11,156 bases of DNA from contig JABHJJ010000080.1 of the NCBI GenBank assembly GCA_018691945.1, positions 1 through 11,156 on the forward strand. Direction: 5' to 3'. The translations under genes and the position numbers were made by a program. Of the stretch, positions 1 through 5,393 are shown piece after piece; position 1 is the first letter of the stretch; every line of letters begins with the position of its first letter. Origin of the DNA: Candidatus Nitrosopelagicus sp. (lineage in GTDB: Archaea; Thermoproteota; Nitrososphaeria; Nitrososphaerales; Nitrosopumilaceae). The notes below the pieces were generated by a model. That model was not told the DNA's origin, did no database searches, and was given only the letters and a program-made list of their open reading frames with translations.

Positions 1-107
1 AGCAGAACCAGCAGCAGAACCAGCAGCAGAACCAGCAGCAGAACCAGCAGCAGAACCAGCAGCAGAACCAGCAGCAGAACCAGCAGCAGAACCAGCAGCA
101 GAACCAG
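1..107 (+). repeat. Perfect 12-bp tandem repeat, about 9 copies
   Basis: The unit AGCAGAACCAGC occurs eight times without a mismatch from base 1 to 96, and 11 bases of a ninth copy follow (97-107). The array probably continues left of the window. It lies inside a coding frame and gives AEPA per unit, so copy-number change would keep the frame. It is clearly richer in G+C than the AT-rich surroundings. The lack of any synonymous change between copies suggests recent expansion by slippage or ongoing homogenisation. Confidence 0.95.
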
Positions 108-172
108 AACCTATTGTATCAGACGAAAAAACCATTGCTGAAGAAATTATTGATGAATCAAAATCTGAATAA
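1..172 (+). CDS. C-terminal end of an Ala/Glu/Pro-repeat protein (partial)
   Basis: The reading frame enters from outside the window (first full codon at base 2) and ends with TAA at 170-172. The visible 56 residues begin with about nine AEPA tetrapeptides, followed by an acidic tail ending in ESKSE. Such Ala/Pro/Glu tracts are usually flexible, extended linkers or tails. The folded part lies upstream and is not visible, so the family cannot be named. The frame was chosen because the unique tail after the repeat stays open only to this stop and has a plausible acidic composition. The repeat itself is open in every frame. The next gene starts 36 bases downstream on the same strand, with its own candidate box A between them. 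Confidence 0.7.
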   Translation, partial: AEPAAEPAAEPAAEPAAEPAAEPAAEPAAEPAAEPEPIVSDEKTIAEEIIDESKSE

Positions 173-180
173 CAAAATCA

Positions 181-189
181 ATTAATTTA
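181..189 (+). promoter_or_regulatory. Candidate box A for the Ubl-Cgi121 gene
   Basis: The sequence ATTAATTTA is centred about 24 bases before the ATG at 209. That is the spacing expected if transcription starts at or next to the start codon (leaderless mRNA). No Shine-Dalgarno-like purine run is seen. Read-through from the upstream gene is also possible. Confidence 0.4.
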
Positions 190-208
190 CCAAAAATAAC
201 CATTCATT

Positions 209-979
209 ATGATTACTGTTAATTTTATAGGTGCAGCACGAAAATCCTTCCAAACTGATTCATTAACAATCACACAAAATGTTAGTACCATTTTTGAACT
301 CATAACATATCTAATTTCACAAAAACCAGAAAACACTCCTGGCTTTGATGGGAAAAATCTACTGATTGCAGAAAATGGTGTTGATTCTTCAGCTCTTGAT
401 GGAAATAATACTCATTTAAAATCAGACGATATTGTAAATATAATCCCCATAATTCATGGAGGTGCAAACACACACACAATTTTCACGATAAATAACCATC
501 AAGTTGGATTATTTGAAATAAATAAATCAAATGCAAATAAAGAATATCTCTTATCATTAAGAAAAAAATTTCCTAAATTGAATCTACAAGCAATTTCATC
601 AAAATTCATCCTTGATAAAGACCACGCAAAAAAAATCATCACTATTTCTATAAATCATAAACTAAACGATCAATTACTGTCAGACAAAATTGAAACTGAT
701 CTGCTTCTAAGATTCTCAAATACTACTCAAATTAACGATGCAATACAAAATGTGGGATTATCAAAATCTAAAAATTTTATTTTAATAGCTATTGGAAGTA
801 AATCTAATCTAACAAAATTACATGAAACAATATATGGTGATTTAAACACACTCTTCAAAAATAACAATTCTAATTTCCTCAAAAAATACTTTGAAATATC
901 TACTCAAACTATGAATTCAATTGAATCCAAAACTCCACTTGTAGATCTACTTGTTGAAAAAGCTTCTATACTAATCTAA
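209..979 (+). CDS. cgi121: MoaD/ThiS-like ubiquitin-fold domain fused to KEOPS subunit Cgi121
   Basis: This 256-residue protein has two parts. Residues 1-85 resemble a MoaD/ThiS/SAMP beta-grasp protein: MITVNFIG opening strand, then ALDGNNTHLKSDDIVNIIP, then the closing HGG (Gly84-Gly85). In free family members the Gly-Gly is the C-terminus that is adenylated and thiocarboxylated. Residues about 90-256 match Cgi121: IETDLLLRFSNTTQINDAIQ corresponds to the conserved E-x-L-x-R-x-(S/A)-x-x-x-Q-I-x-x-A-I core, followed by NVGL, a beta strand, and a C-terminal helix ending VEKASIL. Cgi121 is the KEOPS subunit that contacts Bud32 and helps hold the tRNA during t6A37 formation. TsaC, which makes the threonylcarbamoyl-AMP used by KEOPS, is encoded just downstream on the other strand. 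The last 9 bases overlap the convergent THUMP gene. Both domain calls are by motif; what the fused Ubl part does is unknown. Confidence 0.85.
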   Translation: MITVNFIGAARKSFQTDSLTITQNVSTIFELITYLISQKPENTPGFDGKNLLIAENGVDSSALDGNNTHLKSDDIVNIIPIIHGGANTHTIFTINNHQVGLFEINKSNANKEYLLSLRKKFPKLNLQAISSKFILDKDHAKKIITISINHKLNDQLLSDKIETDLLLRFSNTTQINDAIQNVGLSKSKNFILIAIGSKSNLTKLHETIYGDLNTLFKNNNSNFLKKYFEISTQTMNSIESKTPLVDLLVEKASILI

Positions 980-1492
980 TTTGAAGCGTTTCTGTTTATT
1001 CACACTTAAAATCGAATTTGGTGGAATTATACTAACTCCTGTTCTATTTCTTAACACTTGAATAATTATCTCCCAATCTGAATTTTCTAATGATACTTTA
1101 TTTGATAATGAATTTGCAATTTCAGAAATAATATCTTTTGTATGTAATGATGATTGTCGTTTTTCTACTGTAATTCTATATGTTTCATTTTTTTTAATCA
1201 CATGAGATAAACTGATAACTTTGTCTCTTATCTCATCTAATCCTGATTCACATTCTTCTTGGATTGGAATTACTCTTGAGCAATATTTGATTAACCACGG
1301 TTCATCTTCGATAATATTTTTAAAACCATCAAGAATTTTCATGATGTCAAGGTTAGTTTGTATCTGAATTATTCCTGAAAAAACAGTTTTTTCAATAATT
1401 GCATCTATATCTCCAAACCTTTCTAAAATATTCTGTATCTCCAAAATTGTTGACTCTTCAAGATTTCTTTGACATGTTATGATTAAATTCAC
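971..1492 (-). CDS. THUMP-domain protein, Tan1-like (COG1818 type)
   Basis: The 173-residue protein has an N-terminal ferredoxin-like half (MNLIITCQRNLEESTILEI, about 1-75). A THUMP domain follows (about 80-165), seen in YRITVEKRQSSLHTKDIIS, DWEIIIQVLRNRTGVSII and the closing PPNSILSVNK. THUMP domains bind the acceptor end of tRNA. The yeast relative Tan1 is the tRNA-binding partner for N4-acetylcytidine formation at C12 of tRNA-Ser and tRNA-Leu. The archaeal protein is inferred to be a tRNA-binding adaptor; no catalytic domain is present. The start is GTG, overlapping the TsaC stop as GTGA, so translation is probably coupled to TsaC. Its 3' end overlaps the convergent Ubl-Cgi121 gene by 9 bases. 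Confidence 0.8.
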   Translation of the reverse strand: MNLIITCQRNLEESTILEIQNILERFGDIDAIIEKTVFSGIIQIQTNLDIMKILDGFKNIIEDEPWLIKYCSRVIPIQEECESGLDEIRDKVISLSHVIKKNETYRITVEKRQSSLHTKDIISEIANSLSNKVSLENSDWEIIIQVLRNRTGVSIIPPNSILSVNKQKRFKLD

Positions 1493-2088
1493 AATGACTC
1501 CTCTATCTCATCTTTTGAAACAGAACCTTTCCTGATAATTTTTATCTTATCATCCACAAAATCGATTATAGTTGATTCTCCATAACTTTTGATTTCTCCC
1601 CCATCTACCAAAATATCAATTTCTGGTAACCTCATTTTACATTCCTTAGGATCTAAAATTGATTCTTCACCAGAAATATTTGCACTTGTTCCTATAATCA
1701 ATTTACATTGTTTTAGGATGGATAACACACATTCATTATTTGGAACTCTTACAGCTAATTTTCCATCATTCTCAATTTGTTTAGTTATCTCTTTTCTAAT
1801 TGGTAACAATAATGTCACTTGTCCTGGCCAAAATTTTTCTGAAATTTTTTCTGCTTTTGAATTAAACTCTACAATTTTTTCCAATTCCTTTTTTGAAAAA
1901 CCTAAAATTGGAAATCTCTTCTTACCACTTCTTTTTTTTATGTCATAAATCCTCGAAATACTGTCTTTATTCAAGGGATTACAACCTAAACCATACACTG
2001 TATCTGTAGGAAATGCGATAATTCGTCCATCTTCATATGCTTCTACAATTTGACTAATCCCTTGGCCATCACATCTAACTATATCCAC
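1489..2088 (-). CDS. tsaC: Threonylcarbamoyl-AMP synthase (TsaC/Sua5, YrdC domain)
   Basis: This enzyme makes L-threonylcarbamoyl-AMP from threonine, bicarbonate and ATP, the first step of tRNA t6A37 synthesis; KEOPS carries out the second. YrdC-fold landmarks are in order: GRIIAFPTDTVYGLG (21-35), IYDIKKRSGKKRFPIL (47-62, the KxR substrate-binding part), FWPGQVTLLLP (86-96), LAVRVP (111-116), GTSANISG (133-140), STIIDF (172-177) and IIRKG (184-188). At 199 residues it is a single YrdC domain without the C-terminal Sua5 extension. The start is GTG at 2088-2086; the ATG two bases earlier is out of frame and soon hits a stop. It overlaps the THUMP gene by 4 bases and lies 44 bases after the winged-helix gene, so the three may be cotranscribed. 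Confidence 0.92.
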   Translation of the reverse strand: MDIVRCDGQGISQIVEAYEDGRIIAFPTDTVYGLGCNPLNKDSISRIYDIKKRSGKKRFPILGFSKKELEKIVEFNSKAEKISEKFWPGQVTLLLPIRKEITKQIENDGKLAVRVPNNECVLSILKQCKLIIGTSANISGEESILDPKECKMRLPEIDILVDGGEIKSYGESTIIDFVDDKIKIIRKGSVSKDEIEESL

Positions 2089-2132
2089 ATTAGAAATTTT
2101 ACTTTCATAACTAATTATGTTATCTGATTTCT

Positions 2133-2420
2133 CTAAATTGTTAAACCAAAGTTATCTGTAAATTCAGAAAATGTTCTGTATTCTTTTAAGAAATCTTTTC
2201 CGGTCATACTAATTCTATACTTACACGCTCTCCTAGAATCAACCTGTTCTAATAATCCCTGTGAAACCAAATTTGTTAAAATTTTTGAAATTCTGCTATG
2301 AGAAATATTTGCTTTCTGAATTAGTCTTGTAATTGATGCTCCATTCTGATCAATTGTGAGTTCTTCAGCAGCATATAGAATATCTCCAACAATCTCTATT
2401 TGCTTTCTGTATATCCCCAT
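2133..2420 (-). CDS. Winged-helix DNA-binding regulator (ArnR1-like)
   Basis: This 95-residue protein is one winged-helix domain. Helix 1 is at about 5-20 (RKQIEIVGDILYAAEE), the helix-turn-helix at about 31-58 (TRLIQKANISHSRISKIL and the helix ending QGLLE), and the wing and last helix at 66-84 (CKYRISMTGKDFLKEY). This pattern is typical of small thaumarchaeal and crenarchaeal regulators of the ArnR1-like winged-helix family. No ligand domain or cysteine cluster is visible. It lies 93 bases downstream of a seven-helix membrane protein on the same strand; membrane protein plus one-domain regulator pairs can be sensory, but nothing here proves that. An inverted repeat 35 bases before its ATG could be its own operator. 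Confidence 0.75.
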   Translation of the reverse strand: MGIYRKQIEIVGDILYAAEELTIDQNGASITRLIQKANISHSRISKILTNLVSQGLLEQVDSRRACKYRISMTGKDFLKEYRTFSEFTDNFGLTI

Positions 2421-2454
2421 CTATGTAATATTCATCTTATCTCACTTTGATCAT

Positions 2455-2470
2455 ATTCAATCTCTTGAAT
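2455..2470. promoter_or_regulatory. Inverted repeat, possible operator
   Basis: ATTCAA-TCTC-TTGAAT is a perfect 6-bp inverted repeat with a 4-base spacer. It lies in the gap between the membrane protein and the winged-helix gene, upstream of the winged-helix ATG at 2420. A TGATCA palindrome sits immediately beside it at 2448-2453. The position and dyad symmetry suit a dimeric winged-helix repressor regulating its own gene. Such short dyads also arise by chance in AT-rich DNA. Confidence 0.3.
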
Positions 2471-2499
2471 CAACAAACAGGGTAAACTTTTTTGACTTT

Positions 2500-2506
2500 A
2501 AAAAAA
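2500..2506 (-). terminator. T-tract terminator after the membrane-protein gene
   Basis: On the minus strand a run of seven T follows the TAG stop at 2514 by about 8 bases, with another T6 run 10 bases further on. Oligo-T runs just after the stop are the usual archaeal termination signal. This suggests that the membrane protein and the winged-helix gene are at least partly separate transcripts. Confidence 0.4.
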
Positions 2507-2513
2507 TATATGC

Positions 2514-3179
2514 CTATCTTCCAAACTTTTCATCTTCATTATCTTCAAAATCATCAAATTTTATTTTTCTTAATGGCAATCTTGAGATTGGTATGAACAA
2601 CGAAATCAATCCGGATATCTTCAACAAAATTGAGACTGAATAAAGAATTGATTCTGGAAAAACCAATGAATACCATGCAATGAATTCCCCAAATGCTAGC
2701 AATGCAAGTCCAATTCCCACTGCTAGTGTTCCTTTTTGCTTTCCTTCTAAAAATGAAACAAATGTTTCAATTGCACCATACACAAGTAAAATAAATGAAA
2801 AGGATCTGATAATATGTTCTATATTCATCGCTGACAATGCAAACAATGGTAAAATTCCAACTGATCTAAAGTATCGTGATTTTGGAAAAAATGATTTTAT
2901 TGTATGTGAAAATGCAATGAAAAAATAACCAATTGTTTGTATTCCTAAACCTAACGCCTGTAATCCTCTATTGATTTTTCCTTCTTGAATGTATATGTCA
3001 TCTATTACATACCCTGCCCAAATTATTCCAAAACCAATTCCAATTGCTATAAACGCAATTGTTAGTCTAAATAAAACTGGACTCCCCGTATTCTTGTAAC
3101 CAGCATATGCAAAACCACCTATAATTATTCCAACAATAAATCCTATAAGATTTAAAATATTTTCAAGTAAGAATTCCAT
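2514..3179 (-). CDS. Seven-helix integral membrane protein, function unknown
   Basis: The 221-residue protein is nearly all membrane. Hydrophobic segments are at about 8-28, 36-58, 73-92, 105-122, 125-144, 150-172 and 179-198, which gives seven helices and a short acidic tail (FDDFEDNEDE, 208-217). No signal peptide, catalytic motif or retinal-type lysine pattern was recognised. Seven-helix modules of this kind occur as sensor parts of archaeal signalling proteins, and the next gene encodes a winged-helix regulator, so a sensory role is possible but is inference only. A TTAATTAATT box A centred 26 bases before the ATG fits leaderless transcription. Confidence 0.75.
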   Translation of the reverse strand: MEFLLENILNLIGFIVGIIIGGFAYAGYKNTGSPVLFRLTIAFIAIGIGFGIIWAGYVIDDIYIQEGKINRGLQALGLGIQTIGYFFIAFSHTIKSFFPKSRYFRSVGILPLFALSAMNIEHIIRSFSFILLVYGAIETFVSFLEGKQKGTLAVGIGLALLAFGEFIAWYSLVFPESILYSVSILLKISGLISLFIPISRLPLRKIKFDDFEDNEDEKFGR

Positions 3180-3200
3180 TTAATTAACTGCCAATTCCTA

Positions 3201-3210
3201 AATTAATTAA
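3201..3210 (-). promoter_or_regulatory. Box A of the seven-helix membrane protein gene
   Basis: TTAATTAATT on the minus strand is centred 26 bases upstream of the ATG at 3179. This is the spacing expected for a TATA box when transcription starts at the first codon. Confidence 0.45.
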
Positions 3211-3249
3211 GTCTTGTAGAAAATTGATTCATAAAATGATTAATTTCAT

Positions 3250-3462
3250 TCAGTCTTCCCATTCGTCCAACGTTCCTGCAGTTTCTCCTTCAGTGCTTCC
3301 AGTATAATCTCCTAAGATATCTGAATATTTTGCTTCATTATGTGCTACAAATCTTACATATTCTCCATAACTCATATCCAAATCACATTTCTCACATTTT
3401 ACGTATGAAAAATCTGGAGATAATTCTGCATTCTCTTGACATTTTGGACATTTGATTTTCAT
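3250..3462 (-). CDS. Small zinc-ribbon protein
   Basis: This 70-residue protein starts with a zinc ribbon: Cys5-Pro-Lys-Cys8 and Cys23-Glu-Lys-Cys26 on two predicted beta hairpins. An amphipathic stretch (YGEYVRFVAHNEAKYSDIL, 32-50) and a Ser/Thr/Glu-rich acidic end (TLDEWED) follow. The layout suits a protein-protein or nucleic-acid adaptor, but no specific partner can be named. It is divergent from the YggX-like gene across 74 bases and is followed on the same strand by the membrane protein after 70 bases. Confidence 0.75.
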   Translation of the reverse strand: MKIKCPKCQENAELSPDFSYVKCEKCDLDMSYGEYVRFVAHNEAKYSDILGDYTGSTEGETAGTLDEWED

Positions 3463-3491
3463 ATTCTAATTTCATTCATTGAGTATTATTG

Positions 3492-3499
3492 TTTTTATC
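3492..3499 (+). promoter_or_regulatory. Candidate box A for the YggX-like gene
   Basis: TTTTTATC lies about 42 bases before the TTG start at 3537, which would give a 5' leader of about 15 bases. A weaker alternative, GATAAATTG at 3507-3515, would give a leaderless transcript. The choice cannot be settled from the sequence. Confidence 0.3.
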
Positions 3500-3536
3500 A
3501 ATAAGAGATAAATTGAAATAAAATTTCCGTATTTTA

Positions 3537-3815
3537 TTGAGTAAAATCTGTACAAAATGCAAACAAGAAATTCCTGAACATCAAGAACTGGAATCTCAGG
3601 CAGAAAAATACCCTGTTTGTACAAAATGTTGGGATGAATGGAAAGAGATGAAAGTCATGGTGATTAATGAAATGCATCTTGATCTATCTCTATCAGATCA
3701 TCGTAAGGTCCTTCGAAAACATGAAAAAATATTTGCAGGCATCATGACTCCTGAGGGAGATTATGTTGATTTTACAAATGAGGATAATAGAAATCCGGAA
3801 GAAAAATCAGCCTAG
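3537..3815 (+). CDS. YggX-like Fe(2+)-trafficking family protein with two CxxC motifs
   Basis: Residues about 32-68 (WDEWKEMKVMVINEMHLDL, then SDHRKVL) match the signature of the YggX / Fe(II)-trafficking family: W-x-x-W, INE, L-x-L and an HRK helix. In bacteria YggX protects iron-sulfur proteins against oxidative damage. Here the N-terminus carries Cys5-x-x-Cys8 and Cys28-x-x-Cys31, a treble-clef or ribbon-like metal site not present in E. coli YggX. A role in iron handling or metal sensing is inferred from the family. The start must be TTG at 3537: no in-frame ATG or GTG precedes the first CxxC. The final TAG shares the palindrome CTAG with the stop of the convergent gene. Confidence 0.7.
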   Translation: MSKICTKCKQEIPEHQELESQAEKYPVCTKCWDEWKEMKVMVINEMHLDLSLSDHRKVLRKHEKIFAGIMTPEGDYVDFTNEDNRNPEEKSA

Positions 3816-4273
3816 AAATTAAAAAGTATTCTAGCAGAATCAGGCGTTAACAAAATCATCTTTCTTTTTGATTCTTCATCCAATTTATCAAAAACTATCT
3901 TTATGGATGATATCAAAATTTTCTGTTTTTCCTTATCAATCTGTAAAAATATCTCAAAAATAGCATCTAAATTAAAAAGAATAATCTTCTCTGGTGATAT
4001 CAAAATATGTCTAAAATAATTTGAAAACATATCTTCTCTATTTTCATTATTAATGGTTGCAAGTACTTCCAGCCATGTTTTGAATAATTTTGAAAAATTA
4101 GGAAATGGAATGGTTGGACCTGCATTAAGTGCATTAACTATAATCTCAGATTTATCATCTTGATTTTTTGAAAAAAATTCTGTCATTCTTTTTTTAAGAA
4201 TGGGTGTTCTAAGGAAATCTGGTAAACTAGCAAGATTTACAATAATATTTCCTGCAAAATTAGGTTCTGACAT
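3812..4273 (-). CDS. Helical conserved hypothetical protein
   Basis: I do not recognise a family in this 153-residue protein. It is soluble and probably all-helical, with no cysteine and no membrane segment. Features are a conserved-looking N-terminus (NIIVNLASLPDFLRTPIL), a basic patch (KKRM, 27-30), a Gly-Pro break (NAGPTIPFPNFSKLF, 50-64) and long amphipathic helices to the end (KLDEESKRKMILLTPDSARI). The tandem-helix look resembles HEAT-like or adaptor folds, but this is weak. ATG at 4273 has a TTAATATC box A centred about 25 bases upstream. Its stop overlaps that of the YggX-like gene. Confidence 0.6.
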   Translation of the reverse strand: MSEPNFAGNIIVNLASLPDFLRTPILKKRMTEFFSKNQDDKSEIIVNALNAGPTIPFPNFSKLFKTWLEVLATINNENREDMFSNYFRHILISPEKIILFNLDAIFEIFLQIDKEKQKILISSIKIVFDKLDEESKRKMILLTPDSARILFNF

Positions 4274-4280
4274 ATTGAGA

Positions 4281-4290
4281 TCTTTAAAGA
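4281..4290. promoter_or_regulatory. 10-bp palindrome between box A and start codon
   Basis: TCTTTAAAGA is a perfect palindrome lying 8-17 bases before the ATG at 4273, downstream of that gene's box A. A protein bound here would block transcription initiation. It may equally be chance in AT-rich DNA. Confidence 0.2.
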
Positions 4291-4293
4291 CTT

Positions 4294-4301
4294 GATATTA
4301 A
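4294..4301 (-). promoter_or_regulatory. Box A of the helical hypothetical gene
   Basis: TTAATATC on the minus strand is centred about 25 bases before the ATG at 4273, matching the leaderless promoter geometry seen at several genes in this window. Confidence 0.45.
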
Positions 4302-4318
4302 CCGTAATGCACTTTAGC

Positions 4319-4326
4319 TTAAATAC
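4319..4326 (+). promoter_or_regulatory. Box A of purA
   Basis: TTAAATAC is centred about 25 bases before the ATG at 4347, but only about 10 bases before the TTG at 4332. The geometry therefore supports a leaderless start at the ATG. Confidence 0.5.
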
Positions 4327-4346
4327 GTGATTTGAAAAAATGTGTT

Positions 4347-5348
4347 ATGGGTGCTACAATAGTCATTGGCGGTTTTTTTGGAGATGAAGGTAAAGGAAAA
4401 ATCATATCTTATTTGGCACAAAAAGACAATCCTGCAATAGTTGTTAGAGGTGGTGCTGGCCCAAATGCAGGTCATACTATCAAAGATGGTGATAAAACTT
4501 TCAAAGTTAGAATGCTTCCAAGTGGATTTTTAAACAAAAACTCTCGAGTAATGATTGGTCCTGGTGTAGTTGTGAATCCTGATGTTTTTCTTAAAGAGAT
4601 TAACGATTTTGGAACTGATGGAAGGTCTTTTCTTGATAATAACTGTGGAATAATTGAACAACATCATCTTGATGCAGATTCTAAAGGACACCTAAAAGAA
4701 AAAATTGGCAGTACTGGTTCAGGTACTGGACCTGCAAATGCTGAACGTGCAATGAGAACTCTTAAGATGGCTACAGAAATTGAATCATTACAAAAATATC
4801 TTGTTGATGTTCCTCTAGAAATTAACACTGCTTTAGATAAAAATGAAAATGTACTGATAGAAGGAACTCAAGGCACACACCTATCACTTTGGCATGGAAC
4901 ATATCCATTTGTTACAACCAAGGATGTTACTGCATCAGGAATTTGTGCTGATGTAGGTGTCGGTCCAAAAAGAATTGATGATGTTATTGTTGTTTTTAAA
5001 TCATATTTGACTAGAGTTGGTACTGGACCTATGGATGGTGAACTTAGTCATGAAGAAACATCTGAAAAAGGTTGGGAAGAATTTGGAACGGTAACTGGAA
5101 GACTTAGGCGTGCAGCTGAATTTGATTTTGATTTAGCTAGTCGTGCAATTATGCTTAGTAGCGCAAATCAAATTTCAATTACAAAATTAGATGTAAGATT
5201 TCCTGAATGTGCAGGCGCACAATCTATTGATCAATTAGATTCAAACTCAACATCATTCATAAAAAACATTGAAGAAAAGTTAGGCGTACCAGTAACACTC
5301 ATTGGAACTGGTCCAGGCGTGAATGATGTAATTGATTTACGCACATAA
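4347..5348 (+). CDS. purA: Adenylosuccinate synthetase (short archaeal form)
   Basis: PurA joins IMP and aspartate using GTP to form adenylosuccinate, the first committed step to AMP. Visible motifs: GDEGKGK (12-18) with the catalytic Asp13, VVRGGAGPNAGHT (32-44) with the catalytic His43, GSTGSGTGPANAERAMR, EGTQGTHLSLWHG, TRVGTGPMDGEL, GTVTGRLRRAAEFD, ITKLDV, and the final LIGTGPGVNDVIDL. At 333 residues it is the short archaeal type, about 100 residues less than E. coli PurA. Glycine-phenylalanine-phenylalanine precedes the first motif, where many bacterial enzymes have Gln-Trp. The start was set at ATG 4347 because box A is spaced for it and because MGATIVIGG aligns with family N-termini. 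An in-frame TTG at 4332 would add five residues. Confidence 0.93.
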   Translation: MGATIVIGGFFGDEGKGKIISYLAQKDNPAIVVRGGAGPNAGHTIKDGDKTFKVRMLPSGFLNKNSRVMIGPGVVVNPDVFLKEINDFGTDGRSFLDNNCGIIEQHHLDADSKGHLKEKIGSTGSGTGPANAERAMRTLKMATEIESLQKYLVDVPLEINTALDKNENVLIEGTQGTHLSLWHGTYPFVTTKDVTASGICADVGVGPKRIDDVIVVFKSYLTRVGTGPMDGELSHEETSEKGWEEFGTVTGRLRRAAEFDFDLASRAIMLSSANQISITKLDVRFPECAGAQSIDQLDSNSTSFIKNIEEKLGVPVTLIGTGPGVNDVIDLRT

Positions 5349-5355
5349 TTTTTTT
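5349..5355 (+). terminator. T-tract terminator directly after purA
   Basis: Seven T follow immediately after the purA TAA stop. This is the usual archaeal intrinsic signal and comes before the next gene's own box A, so purA is probably monocistronic. Confidence 0.5.
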
Positions 5356-5363
5356 GAGTAAGC

Positions 5364-5372
5364 TTTAATTTA
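5364..5372 (+). promoter_or_regulatory. Box A of the unknown gene upstream of pyrF
   Basis: TTTAATTTA is centred 26 bases before the ATG at 5394, consistent with a leaderless transcript that would also carry pyrF. Confidence 0.5.
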
Positions 5373-5393
5373 GAAATCATAAAAAAATAATCA

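Noticed and set aside
1..107. CRISPR array or satellite-type intergenic repeat
   Set aside because: The units are 12 bases with no spacers and lie inside a coding frame that continues to a normal stop.
152..167. C/D box small RNA (TGATGA ... CTGA)
   Set aside because: The two boxes are only a few bases apart, no D'/C' pair is seen, and they lie in the coding end of the first gene.
1589..1948. Plus-strand frame opposite tsaC
   Set aside because: It is the antisense shadow of a clear YrdC-domain gene and resembles no family.
2356..2928. Plus-strand frames opposite the winged-helix and membrane protein genes
   Set aside because: Low-complexity Ser/Asn/Ile translations typical of antisense to AT-rich membrane-protein genes; no domain or promoter.
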